Assembly: GCA_947505025.1 (NCBI GenBank)
Contig: CANNIJ010000028.1
Location: 1-16,141, forward strand
Direction of reading: 5' to 3'
DNA length: 16,141 bases
Source of the DNA: Legionellaceae bacterium
GTDB lineage: Bacteria > Pseudomonadota > Gammaproteobacteria > Legionellales > Legionellaceae
Shown: piece by piece, positions 1 to 7,541 of the stretch
Position numbering within the stretch: the stretch's first letter is position 1
Layout of the letters: each line of letters begins with the position of its first letter
Notes under the pieces: generated by a model
Told to the model about the DNA's origin: nothing
Seen by the model: the letters and a program-made list of their open reading frames with translations, nothing else
Databases searched by the model: none
Translations under genes and position numbers: made by a program

Positions 1-183
1 ATTAGTCATTATATGATTTATCTAAGTTTAATCCTGTGTATCTGTGATGGTATATCTGCTTGGTGTCTGGATTGGGGCTGGCCCAATAAGATTGCCGGAC
101 CTTTTACTCTGATAATATTAATCACTCTACTTAAACAACAGAATACCAGAAAACTCAGTACTATCAAAAAATTGCAGGTATAA
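1..183 (+). CDS. C-terminal end of an unidentified small membrane protein (5' end outside window)
   Basis: Frame 1 is open from the first base and ends in TAA at 181-183, giving 60 residues. Two hydrophobic stretches flank a short polar segment (LDWGWPNKIAGP). The second, FTLIILITLL, is followed by a basic tail (KQQNTRKLSTIKKLQV), as expected for a last transmembrane helix with a cytoplasmic C-terminus. The frame stops 9 nt before the end of the convergent kup gene, which fits a real gene end with no room for a terminator. I do not recognise the family. It could be chance, but 60 open codons with membrane-like composition argue against that. Confidence 0.55.
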   Translation: MSHYMIYLSLILCICDGISAWCLDWGWPNKIAGPFTLIILITLLKQQNTRKLSTIKKLQV

Positions 184-192
184 TCGGCGTGC

Positions 193-2085
193 TTAAATCA
201 TGTAATATGCGCCTATACCAATGGTTTTATTATAAGGCAACTGATAAAACTCAATGTTTAAGTTGGATGAGTAATTACGTACCAAATAGGCAAATAACTT
301 TTCTTGCCAGAAAAATGTCATAGTCTTTTGATCTCTTGACGCAACAACACTGGAGACTTCAATAAAATAAGTTGCAGTCTCGATATCAATTGGGAATGGC
401 AGCAATCCACGTTCGTTTGCAGCATATAATGACTGAGGTATAGATATGATATCCATAAAACCATATTGCAACGTCAACTTATAAATATTCGAGTTTAAAC
501 ATTTAAAATTAAATCGATCCGTGGATAGAATATATGGGATATTATGAACCTCGTAATTTATTATTAGAACATGTTCGGGTAAAATACGATTCATTGTTAG
601 AAACTGAAGGAAATTACCTCCGCTTTTGTCATAGATATCCGTTATAAAAATGGCCGTGGTTTTAGGCAGGTGCTGAACACTTTTGTAGTCTAACTGTTTA
701 AATAATTTTGCCAATTTTTCTTGTTTCATATAGTAAGTTTTATGCAGGTAAAGTCTGCCTTTATGCCAAGTGTACATAATCAAAGAACACAGCATGGCAA
801 AAGCCACTGGCACCCAACCACCTGAGTCTAATTTAGGAATATTTGCGCCCAAAAATGCAATATCAATGAACACAAAAAAAGATAGCATGCAAAATGTGCT
901 AATGCGACTCCAGTGCCATGTTTTAATGGCCAACTGAATAATTAATATACTAGTCAGGAACATCACTAAATTAACCGCTAGGCCATAAGCATGGGTTAAT
1001 GAAGTAGAGCTCTTAAAAGTTAAGATTAAGAATAACGTTCCTATGGCTAACAAACGATTCATCTGTGGGATATATATTTGACCTTGTTGTAGTCTTGAGG
1101 TTTGCACAATTGGCAAATGTGGATAAAACCCCAATAATACCGCCTGTTTTGTCATTGAAAATGTGGCTGAAATAACCGCCTGTGATGCAATGATCGTGGC
1201 CAATGCCGCAATCATAATAAGAGGAATTAAGAACCAAGTTGGTGCTAACCTATAAAATGGATTACTGATAGCCGCAGGATGATCTAATAAATAGGCCCCC
1301 TGACCATAATAATTTAATAATAAACACGGCAAAACTATCGCAAACCAAGCCAGACTTATAGGTGCCCGGCCAAAATGACCCAAGTCAGCATAAAGCGCCT
1401 CACCACCCGTTACAACAAGAAACACTCCGCCTAAAAGAGCATACCCTGTCCAACCATTTCTATAGAAAAAATCAACCGCATAATATGGGCTAATAGCTTC
1501 CAGCACGACTGGATTATGTAGAATTTGAATCAATCCCAAGACCGCCAAGGTGGCAAACCAAATCAAAATTACCGGACCAAAGATAAATCCAATTTTAGCG
1601 GTACCCAAGGATTGCACGGCAAACAAAGCAACCAAAATAATACAGGTTAACGGCAATACCCATTGATACATCAGAGGTTTAAAAACAATCAATCCTTCAA
1701 TTGCACTCAGCACAGAAATGGCGGGCGTGATCATACCATCGCCCAAAACCAGCCCTGCACCAAAGATTGACATCAGAAAAATCAGCTTAGCTTTGTCTGA
1801 GCTGTTGCGCTTGATCAGCGACAACAAAGCTAGAATACCACCCTCTCCGTTATTGTCTGCACGTAACAATATAACCAAGTATTTAATCGATATCACTAAA
1901 ACTAGTGACCAGGAAATCAGTGATAAGACTCCCAGTACATTTATTTTATCTATTGGCAGCCCGGAAAGTGACGCCCTAAGCGCGTATAAAGGGCTAGTGC
2001 CGATGTCACCATACACCACACCTAATGCAGCCAAAGCCGATGGCAGCAGTTTGTTTGATTTTGACTGAACAGCTGATTGATTCAA
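193..2085 (-). CDS. kup: Kup low-affinity potassium uptake permease
   Basis: Inner-membrane K+/H+ symporter of the KUP/HAK/KT family, for bulk potassium uptake. The protein has 630 residues, close to the roughly 620-residue bacterial Kup. The family signature GVVYGDIGTSPLYAL lies at residues 22-36. It is followed by about 12 hydrophobic segments up to about residue 445 and then a soluble C-terminal domain of about 185 residues, the usual architecture. The start codon is TTG (complement of 2083-2085); no in-frame ATG lies near, and an AAGGA sits 8 nt upstream. The next methionines fall after the signature, so a later start would remove essential sequence. It lies 60 nt downstream of yajQ on the same strand and may be co-transcribed, since I see no clear promoter of its own. 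It converges on a membrane-protein gene 9 nt away. Confidence 0.95.
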   Translation of the reverse strand: MNQSAVQSKSNKLLPSALAALGVVYGDIGTSPLYALRASLSGLPIDKINVLGVLSLISWSLVLVISIKYLVILLRADNNGEGGILALLSLIKRNSSDKAKLIFLMSIFGAGLVLGDGMITPAISVLSAIEGLIVFKPLMYQWVLPLTCIILVALFAVQSLGTAKIGFIFGPVILIWFATLAVLGLIQILHNPVVLEAISPYYAVDFFYRNGWTGYALLGGVFLVVTGGEALYADLGHFGRAPISLAWFAIVLPCLLLNYYGQGAYLLDHPAAISNPFYRLAPTWFLIPLIMIAALATIIASQAVISATFSMTKQAVLLGFYPHLPIVQTSRLQQGQIYIPQMNRLLAIGTLFLILTFKSSTSLTHAYGLAVNLVMFLTSILIIQLAIKTWHWSRISTFCMLSFFVFIDIAFLGANIPKLDSGGWVPVAFAMLCSLIMYTWHKGRLYLHKTYYMKQEKLAKLFKQLDYKSVQHLPKTTAIFITDIYDKSGGNFLQFLTMNRILPEHVLIINYEVHNIPYILSTDRFNFKCLNSNIYKLTLQYGFMDIISIPQSLYAANERGLLPFPIDIETATYFIEVSSVVASRDQKTMTFFWQEKLFAYLVRNYSSNLNIEFYQLPYNKTIGIGAYYMI

Positions 2086-2093
2086 TTAAAAAA

Positions 2094-2098
2094 TCCTT
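2094..2098 (-). promoter_or_regulatory. Shine-Dalgarno AAGGA that fixes the TTG start of kup
   Basis: On the minus strand AAGGA is separated by 8 nt from the TTG at 2085-2083. This is the same site and spacing seen before the ATG-started yajQ and pal genes in this window, so it supports TTG as the true start. Confidence 0.7.
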
Positions 2099-2132
2099 TT
2101 TAAACTGCGCCTGTTGACACATTCACTTATAA

Positions 2133-2151
2133 GATTAGCAGTCCACTAATC
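2133..2151 (-). other. Short inverted repeat at the yajQ stop codon
   Basis: Minus-strand GATTAG and CTAATC form a 6-bp perfect stem around a 7-nt loop, and the left arm contains the yajQ TAG stop. Two G-T pairs could extend it. No T-run follows, so it is not a standard intrinsic terminator. It may be a weak mRNA hairpin between yajQ and kup, or chance. Confidence 0.25.
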
Positions 2152-2631
2152 CCGGAAATTATTAAATTGCAATGGCAGCTTGATCTCTGATTTTTTTAAC
2201 AGTGCAATTGCAGCTTGCAAATCGTCTCTTTTTTTCCCTGTAACCCGCACTTTATCACCTTGAATTGATGATTGAACGTTGATTTTATTCTCTTTCAAGC
2301 ATTTAACTAATTCCTTGGCATTCGGCTGATCAATTCCTTGCTTAAACGTTAGGGTTAATGAAAACGTTTTTCCGCTGTGTACTGGCTTGTCTTCCATGGT
2401 CACACCCACAGTACTCAAGCCCTGTTTAGTACACTGTGTACGGAATAAGTCGTCTAATTGACGAACTTGGAAATCTGATTCAGTTTTCAACGTAACCACG
2501 AATTCCTTTTGAACAATACTACTCTCAACGCCACGAAAATCAAAGCGTGTAGTAATCTCTCGATTTGCATTTTCCACCGCGTGACGTAACGCAACTTCGT
2601 CAATCTCAGATACCACATCAAATGATGGCAT
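2146..2631 (-). CDS. yajQ: YajQ family nucleotide-binding protein (UPF0234)
   Basis: Cytoplasmic protein of the YajQ/UPF0234 family, 161 residues, the normal full length. The N-terminus MPSFDVVSEIDEVALRHAV is the typical family opening, followed by the conserved TTRFDFRG and later KVRVTGKKRDDLQ. Family members bind nucleotides or RNA, and a Xanthomonas homologue is a cyclic-di-GMP-binding regulator; the role here is not settled. The ATG at 2631 has AAGGA 8 nt upstream. A candidate promoter lies at 2661-2689 in the gap shared with the divergent eno. It precedes kup on the same strand. Confidence 0.95.
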   Translation of the reverse strand: MPSFDVVSEIDEVALRHAVENANREITTRFDFRGVESSIVQKEFVVTLKTESDFQVRQLDDLFRTQCTKQGLSTVGVTMEDKPVHSGKTFSLTLTFKQGIDQPNAKELVKCLKENKINVQSSIQGDKVRVTGKKRDDLQAAIALLKKSEIKLPLQFNNFRD

Positions 2632-2660
2632 ATTGTAATTCCTTAAAGAATAAAAACACG

Positions 2661-2689
2661 ATTATGAATACGTTTTTACAGCAACACAA
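2661..2689 (-). promoter_or_regulatory. Candidate sigma-70 promoter for yajQ (and kup)
   Basis: On the minus strand, -35 TTGTGT (2689-2684) and -10 CATAAT (2666-2661) are separated by exactly 17 nt. The -10 matches 5 of 6 consensus positions and the -35 matches 3 of 6. A start site about 7 nt downstream would leave a short leader containing the yajQ AAGGA. Confidence 0.4.
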
Positions 2690-2712
2690 GTGCCAGTAAT
2701 TTATTTTTTGTA

Positions 2713-2741
2713 TGGTGAGCCGTGTAATTTATCGTTATACT
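2713..2741 (+). promoter_or_regulatory. Weak candidate promoter for eno-ftsB
   Basis: The -10-like TATACT at 2736-2741 lies 17 nt after a poor -35, TGGTGA. Position suits a leader of about 23 nt ending in the eno ribosome site AAGGA (2760-2764). The rest of the 139-nt gap between yajQ and eno is AT-rich with no other structure I can support. Confidence 0.25.
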
Positions 2742-2770
2742 TGGGATTTAAATGCCTGTAAGGATAAATA

Positions 2771-4072
2771 ATGCAAATCGCCAGTATCCAGGGCCGTGAA
2801 ATTTTAGATTCCAGAGGAAATCCAACTGTAGAAGCGGATATTGTGCTTAAAAACGGGCATATTGGACGTGCTAGTGTGCCTTCAGGTGCATCGACTGGCA
2901 GTCGTGAAGCATTTGAATTACGTGACCATGATTCACTGCGCTATAATGGAAATGGGGTTAATAAAGCGGTACAACATATAAACAATGAAATCAATCTTGC
3001 TTTGACGGGAATAAGTGTCGATGACCAAGAATCTTTGGATCTTACGCTGCAAGCTTTTGATGGAACTTCGAATAAATCAAACCTTGGTGCTAATGCGATT
3101 TTAGCAGTTTCTTTGGCGGCAGCCAGGGCCAGAGCATTGACGTTGAATCAGCCATTATTCATGGCATTACAGCAAAATAATGACATGTGTATGCCGGTTC
3201 CAATGATTAATATCTTAAATGGTGGTATGCATGCTGATAATAATCTAGACGTACAAGAGTTTATGATCATGCCCGCCGGTGCTCAGGATTTTCCCACAGC
3301 ATTACGCATGGGCGTGGAAACATTTCATGCATTAAAATCAATCCTTAAACAATCAGGGCTCAGTACTAGCGTGGGTGATGAAGGTGGATTTGCCCCGCAT
3401 GTACAATCCAATCGGCATGCATTGGATCTTTTATCAAGTGCAGTCGATTTGGCTGGCTTTAAATTAGGTCAAGATATATTTTTTGCACTTGATGTTGCAG
3501 CATCTGAATTATATCACAACGGCAGATACATACTTCCTTCAGAATCAGCTAACTTTAATGCTGATGAAATGATTAAATATTACTGCAAGCTGATCAACGA
3601 CTACCCGATAATCAGTATTGAGGATGGGCTGGGCGAGCATGATGTTGCAGGCTGGCAACAGCTAACCAAAGAACTTGGATCTCGGATACAATTAGTTGGT
3701 GATGATTTATTTGCCACTAATCCAGTTATTTTACAAGCCGGTATCAATCAACAGCTAGCTAACTCTGTATTGATCAAACTCAATCAAATTGGCACACTAA
3801 CTGAAACACGTGCCACACTAGATTTGGCCAAGAAAAATGATTATCGGTCCGTGATCTCACACCGTTCTGGAGAAACAGAAGATACATTTATTGCTGATTT
3901 AGCAGTTGCCAGTGGTTGTGGTCAAATAAAGACCGGATCTGTATGTCGTACTGACCGTGTCGCTAAGTATAATCAATTATTACGTATTAATGCTTTAATA
4001 AACTTACCATATGCTGGGATCAAAGTATTGGAGCAACATCATCAGGGGATCGCACAATGCGAACGCTTTTAA
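2771..4072 (+). CDS. eno: Enolase (phosphopyruvate hydratase)
   Basis: Glycolytic enzyme that interconverts 2-phosphoglycerate and phosphoenolpyruvate; also part of the RNA degradosome in many gammaproteobacteria. It has 433 residues, as in E. coli (432). The N-terminal loop ILDSRGNPTVEADI starts at residue 11 and VPSGASTGSREAFELRD at 36. Mg2+ ligands are D241, E284 and D311, the catalytic pair is E204 and K336, H154 and E163 are in place, and SHRSGETED is at 363-371. Two substitutions stand out against the usual motifs: EDGLGEHD where EDGLDEND is common, and KTGSVCRTDR near residue 387. AAGGA lies 6 nt before the ATG. Its last 16 nt overlap ftsB, so the two are co-transcribed. The C-terminal tail after YAGIK is divergent. 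Confidence 0.97.
   Translation: MQIASIQGREILDSRGNPTVEADIVLKNGHIGRASVPSGASTGSREAFELRDHDSLRYNGNGVNKAVQHINNEINLALTGISVDDQESLDLTLQAFDGTSNKSNLGANAILAVSLAAARARALTLNQPLFMALQQNNDMCMPVPMINILNGGMHADNNLDVQEFMIMPAGAQDFPTALRMGVETFHALKSILKQSGLSTSVGDEGGFAPHVQSNRHALDLLSSAVDLAGFKLGQDIFFALDVAASELYHNGRYILPSESANFNADEMIKYYCKLINDYPIISIEDGLGEHDVAGWQQLTKELGSRIQLVGDDLFATNPVILQAGINQQLANSVLIKLNQIGTLTETRATLDLAKKNDYRSVISHRSGETEDTFIADLAVASGCGQIKTGSVCRTDRVAKYNQLLRINALINLPYAGIKVLEQHHQGIAQCERF
4044..4049 (+). promoter_or_regulatory. Shine-Dalgarno AGGGGA for ftsB, inside eno
   Basis: AGGGGA within the 3' end of eno lies 7 nt before the ftsB ATG at 4057. It supports a start that overlaps eno by 16 nt. Confidence 0.6.
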
Positions 4073-4326
4073 TTTGTTTATTCTTAATTCTACTAGCGCT
4101 GCAATATAAGTTGTGGGTTGGTGATGGTAGTGTATCTAGCTGGCTCAACACAGAACATAAAAGAGAACTACAGGAAAAAGCTAACCAGCAAATGTTGGCA
4201 CGTAATCAATCCCTGTTAGCCGATATCACTGAGCTAAAATCTGGTGATCAAGCTCTGGAAGAGCAAGCAAGATTTGAACTGGGGATGATTAAATCAGGTG
4301 AAGTTTATTATCAATGTGCGGAATAA
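4057..4326 (+). CDS. ftsB: Cell division protein FtsB
   Basis: Small bitopic divisome protein that forms the FtsQ-FtsB-FtsL complex. It has 89 residues. An N-terminal transmembrane helix (residues 3-16, LLICLFLILLALQ) runs into the family signature LQYKLWVGDGS. A periplasmic coiled coil follows (about 30-65), then the conserved C-terminal block ALEEQARFELGMIKSGEVYY. The start is within eno, with its own ribosome site. The last 38 nt overlap, on the opposite strand, the end of mvk. In many gammaproteobacteria eno-ftsB is followed by ispD and ispF; here it is not. Confidence 0.93.
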   Translation: MRTLLICLFLILLALQYKLWVGDGSVSSWLNTEHKRELQEKANQQMLARNQSLLADITELKSGDQALEEQARFELGMIKSGEVYYQCAE

Positions 4327-5176
4327 TCGAATCAGCCCATAAACTTATGATCATACCGCCCAGACCTGATCCGGTCGGCTTGACCGCTAAAGCCCCAGCA
4401 TCACGTAAGATCTGCATTTGATTTTTTAATGAGTCACTCACTAATCCCCAGGCAACAAAACACTCAGATGCCAGGTTCATAGCCTGCGATAAAGTAATTA
4501 ACGCATCTTTTGTGCGATGTTTTAAGGCACCTACTGCTTGGATAACACATGACTGCATATCTTCGTCAACTGCTAATGCTAGGGTGCGATCTTGGCGGCA
4601 TAACATGTTTACACGTTTAATACATTCTGCCGTCAAGCCAACCTCGCCCGAAGACGATAGAGCAAAATTTGGCTGCCAGTTTTGTTCAATCGGAGTAATA
4701 CCGCCATTTTGAAACAAAATACCGGTGCTAGCAGCAACACCAGCTATATCTAAACCACTACTTTTGCCGTGAAAAAGATGTTCAAGCTCACGTGCAAACA
4801 TAACCGTTTGATCGTTTTGCCATCCATCACGTGTTGCAAACCAACGTGCTAACGCTACCGATAGTGCTGCACTAGCACCCATGCCAACACCCAATGGAAT
4901 ATTATTTTCCAAGAAAAATGAGCCTGATATTGATTGAGACTTTTGCCCCAAACATGCCGCAGCATGCTCCATGAGATACAAAAATAGCCGGTGCATATCT
5001 GCGCCGTGCTCACCTGAAACCTCAACCTTAATTGGATGATTTCCGCGGGTGTAACTTAATCTAAGTTGGCGCTCACGCAATGGATAAACTATTGCAGCAT
5101 GACCGCGCAAAACAGCATGCTCTCCGACCAAAACCCATTTGCCATGCGTGGTGGTTGTAAAATCACAAAACATCAT
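4289..5176 (-). CDS. mvk: Mevalonate kinase (GHMP kinase family)
   Basis: Phosphorylates mevalonate to 5-phosphomevalonate in the cytoplasm, the first committed step after HMG-CoA reductase. From the start chosen here the protein has 295 residues. GKWVLVGEHAVLRG (12-25) holds the expected K13 and E19. The ATP-loop motif PLGVGMGASAA is at 94-104, GKSSGLD with probable catalytic D143 at 137-143, and the C-terminal glycine motif KPTGSGLGG at 266-274. I chose the ATG at 5176 because family proteins begin only a few residues before this block. The frame is open further upstream to 5260, but that would overlap mvaD by 98 nt and add a sequence unlike the family. With this start the overlap is 14 nt and translation is probably coupled, since no good ribosome site is visible. 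The gene converges on ftsB with a 38-nt overlap. Some other GHMP kinase of this branch is possible but less likely beside mvaD. Confidence 0.87.
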   Translation of the reverse strand: MMFCDFTTTTHGKWVLVGEHAVLRGHAAIVYPLRERQLRLSYTRGNHPIKVEVSGEHGADMHRLFLYLMEHAAACLGQKSQSISGSFFLENNIPLGVGMGASAALSVALARWFATRDGWQNDQTVMFARELEHLFHGKSSGLDIAGVAASTGILFQNGGITPIEQNWQPNFALSSSGEVGLTAECIKRVNMLCRQDRTLALAVDEDMQSCVIQAVGALKHRTKDALITLSQAMNLASECFVAWGLVSDSLKNQMQILRDAGALAVKPTGSGLGGMIISLWADSIIPHIDNKLHLI

Positions 5177-6104
5177 GCACGCCCAATAATGTTTGTCGAA
5201 ACTCATATGCAATCGCAGCCTGATCCTGGCGATATAAAACATGGATATTTGGTCCAGCATCCATAGTAACTAATGGTCCATCACCATCACGCCCCCACAT
5301 TTCCTCAAGCTTTAACAATACGCTTTCTGTTTCAGACGTAATATAACCAAAAGGTTCGGCACAAGTTGCGAATAAATCATGCATATCCCTGAATTCACGC
5401 CAACAGATCCTGTACGCCGAATGCCAGTCTTGATTTTTAAGTGCATGTAATAATAGTTTTAAATTTTCTCGGGCACGCTGCGGCCGATGCGCATAACTTG
5501 GACTGGATTTTACTCGCTGATGTGCTTCACTGGATGATACTTCCTTAACATCCTGATTAATCAAGATTACTTGATGTATTAATATGTTGTATGGCAATTC
5601 AACTGCTATAGTAGTATCGCCGTCCCATAATGCCCAAGGGGAAAAAAATGATCGAGCAGCCGAGCCCGAACCTTTAGAACTCCATTGCGCTTGCAATTCA
5701 ATTGCTGGGGCAGCTGAGCCGGTTAACTCACTAAACGACGTGCAGGCTACTTTAGTCAGGGCAGCAAAACTAGAAGCCGAACTAGCAAGTCCACTACTAT
5801 GCGGAAAATTATTACTTGATCTGACGATAAATCCGCCTAATTTCTCCGGCCATTGATCCTTCAGCCATTTAAAATGATTTAAAAAACGTTGTTGTGCAGC
5901 TACAGATAAGTTAAAGGCTGCAGCACCAGGAATTAACAGTGGCTCCCAGTAATCATTAGGTCCGGCGTGATTTTCAAGCATAACCTGACTGATCAGTTCA
6001 CCCAGAGTGTAGGAAAATGATGGATTGATTGCACGATTATCCTGATCTTTACCCATATATTTTATTAGTGCAATATTAGCCGGTGCACTTGCAAACCATT
6101 GCAT
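5163..6104 (-). CDS. mvaD: Mevalonate diphosphate decarboxylase
   Basis: ATP-dependent decarboxylation of mevalonate 5-diphosphate to isopentenyl diphosphate, the last step of the classical mevalonate pathway. It has 313 residues. APANIALIKYMGK (7-19) is the N-terminal signature, GLASSAS (105-111) the phosphate-binding loop, GSGSAAR with R151 (145-151) the catalytic arginine region, and DAGPN (282-286) holds the catalytic aspartate D282. VSSSEAHQRV (189-198) is also typical. The ATG is preceded by GAGGAG with a 6-nt spacer, the strongest ribosome site in the operon, and that site overlaps the queE stop. mvk follows with a 14-nt overlap. Phosphomevalonate kinase, HMG-CoA reductase and HMG-CoA synthase are not in the window. 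Confidence 0.93.
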   Translation of the reverse strand: MQWFASAPANIALIKYMGKDQDNRAINPSFSYTLGELISQVMLENHAGPNDYWEPLLIPGAAAFNLSVAAQQRFLNHFKWLKDQWPEKLGGFIVRSSNNFPHSSGLASSASSFAALTKVACTSFSELTGSAAPAIELQAQWSSKGSGSAARSFFSPWALWDGDTTIAVELPYNILIHQVILINQDVKEVSSSEAHQRVKSSPSYAHRPQRARENLKLLLHALKNQDWHSAYRICWREFRDMHDLFATCAEPFGYITSETESVLLKLEEMWGRDGDGPLVTMDAGPNIHVLYRQDQAAIAYEFRQTLLGVHDVL

Positions 6105-6110
6105 TTTATT

Positions 6111-6116
6111 CTCCTC
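6111..6116 (-). promoter_or_regulatory. Strong Shine-Dalgarno GAGGAG before mvaD
   Basis: GAGGAG on the minus strand with a 6-nt spacer to the ATG at 6104. It overlaps the queE TGA stop (6117-6115). It gives mvaD independent ribosome entry, unlike cpoB and queE upstream. Confidence 0.7.
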
Positions 6117-6759
6117 AATGACCTGGGTTATCGTGCCAAAGTATTTTATGTAACTGCAATTGAAATCTAACCTGAATACGATCTTCTACGATCCAATTTG
6201 CTAATACATCTGGATCCAATTGACCCCAACTTGGTGAAAACAACACCTGTACTCGATCCAACAAATTATGTTGATTTAACATAGCACAAGACCACTTATA
6301 ATCCTCTTGACTACACAATACAAATTTTAACTGATCTACTGACTTGATGAAATCTAAATTCGTCCACTGATTCTTCTCGGACTCTAAAGATCCGGGCGTT
6401 TTTATATCCATAATAATCATGACGCGCGGATCAACATCTGCAATGCTTAATGCTCCACTAGTTTCTAATGAAACCTCATAACCTGCATCACATAATTCTT
6501 TTAATAAAATTAAGCATCCTGGCTGAGCTAAAGGCTCGCCTCCAGTTACACAAACATACCTTCCATTATATTCAGCAACTTGTGCCAGTATATTTTGGAT
6601 GGCAAGTTTCTCTCCACCATGAAATGCGTAAGCGGTATCACAGTATTGGCAACGTAATGGGCATCCAGTTAAACGTACAAAAACTGTAGGTAAACCAACT
6701 CGTGTTGATTCACCTTGTAATGAGTAAAAAACTTCAGTAATCCGTAGTAACGTCATCAT
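6115..6759 (-). CDS. queE: 7-carboxy-7-deazaguanine synthase QueE (radical SAM)
   Basis: Radical SAM enzyme that rearranges 6-carboxytetrahydropterin to 7-carboxy-7-deazaguanine in queuosine synthesis. It has 214 residues. The N-terminus carries EVFYSLQGES (9-18), the iron-sulfur motif CPLRCQYC with C33, C37 and C40, and TGGEP (72-76) for SAM binding. The C-terminus QLQLHKILW is typical of gammaproteobacterial QueE. The start overlaps the cpoB stop as ATGA (4 nt), and no Shine-Dalgarno is visible before it, so translation probably depends on ribosomes finishing cpoB. A second ATG follows directly. queE after pal-cpoB is a common gammaproteobacterial order; queC is not present here. Confidence 0.94.
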   Translation of the reverse strand: MMTLLRITEVFYSLQGESTRVGLPTVFVRLTGCPLRCQYCDTAYAFHGGEKLAIQNILAQVAEYNGRYVCVTGGEPLAQPGCLILLKELCDAGYEVSLETSGALSIADVDPRVMIIMDIKTPGSLESEKNQWTNLDFIKSVDQLKFVLCSQEDYKWSCAMLNQHNLLDRVQVLFSPSWGQLDPDVLANWIVEDRIQVRFQLQLHKILWHDNPGH

Positions 6760-7541
6760 GCACCCAAAGACGCCATTTTAGTACGCGCTAACTCAGACAC
6801 TTTAGTATCTGGATACTGAGAAATAACTGATTGTAACCTTTGTTGAGCTTCAGTGTTTTTACCCATAGCCGCCAGCGCATAGCCCATTTTAAGCAAACTA
6901 TCTGCATACTTAATCGATGATGGGAATTGAGTCAATACTCGATCAAACTGCTGTAACGACAGATCATATTCTTTATTTTGCAGATATAATTCACCCAACC
7001 AATAATGTGCATTAGCTGTATATTCGCCAGCAGGGTAATCCGCTACAAAGTTTTGCATCGCAGTCATGGCTGCAGCAAACTCCTTGAGTTTAATTAAGTT
7101 AAATGCAGACAAATAACGTGTGGATTCTGATGCTGATTTGACTGTAACTTCAGGCTTATATGTAGGTTCTGAGATTGCTGGCAGCGGTGCGTTTTTTTGC
7201 GCAATATCTGGCGTGGCAGCAAAAGTTCCTGATTGTGCTTGCAATGCATGTAAGGCTAAAGTTTGCTGATCTAATTGCCCACGTAATGCTTGTAATTATT
7301 GCTGTAAACCATTCACTCGATTCAAAAGATCAAGATTTTTACTGGTCACTGGCGTTTGATCTTCGTGAGCCAAAGCCTGTTGTGAGTGATCATTCAATGA
7401 AGATCCTACCACGGCACGATCTGAGACTTGATCTTCAAGCAGTGCAAAATTCTCACTATCATCAACCACTGGCGCATAACTCCACGCCAGTGGGCAAATC
7501 AAGCATGCCAATAATGGCATCAGGCGATAAGACAACCTCAT
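6756..7541 (-). pseudogene. cpoB: cpoB (ybgF), Tol-Pal/PBP1b coordinator, interrupted by one in-frame TAA
   Basis: Periplasmic protein that links Tol-Pal constriction to peptidoglycan synthesis. One reading frame from ATG 7541 to TGA 6758-6756 has 262 codons, matching the roughly 263-residue E. coli CpoB, but codon 82 is TAA (complement of 7298-7296). Residues 1-23 are a signal peptide with cleavage expected after SYA. The N-terminal helical, coiled-coil region reads LLNRVNGLQQ, then stop, then LQALRGQLDQQTLALHAL, so homology is continuous across the stop. A C-terminal TPR domain (from YLSAFNLIKLKEF to the end) is intact. CAA to TAA is the simplest cause. The only near restart is a TTG at 7244-7242 with no ribosome site, and it would lack the signal peptide. 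The start overlaps pal as ATGA. It could be a true pseudogene, a readthrough gene or a base-call error. Confidence 0.85.

Noticed and set aside
1718..2068. Plus-strand open frame opposite kup
   Set aside because: It is a reverse-frame shadow of the strongly supported kup coding sequence, with no ribosome site or recognisable domain.
2114..2119. Perfect TTGACA on the plus strand between kup and yajQ
   Set aside because: No acceptable -10 lies 16-18 nt downstream, and it would drive transcription antisense into yajQ.
5177..5260. Longer N-terminus for mevalonate kinase
   Set aside because: It would overlap mvaD by 98 nt and adds a sequence unlike the family before the GKWVLVGEHAV block.
7242..7244. 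TTG as the start of a separate C-terminal CpoB gene
   Set aside because: No ribosome site, no signal peptide, and the homology continues upstream through the TAA to a complete cpoB. It is better described as one interrupted gene.
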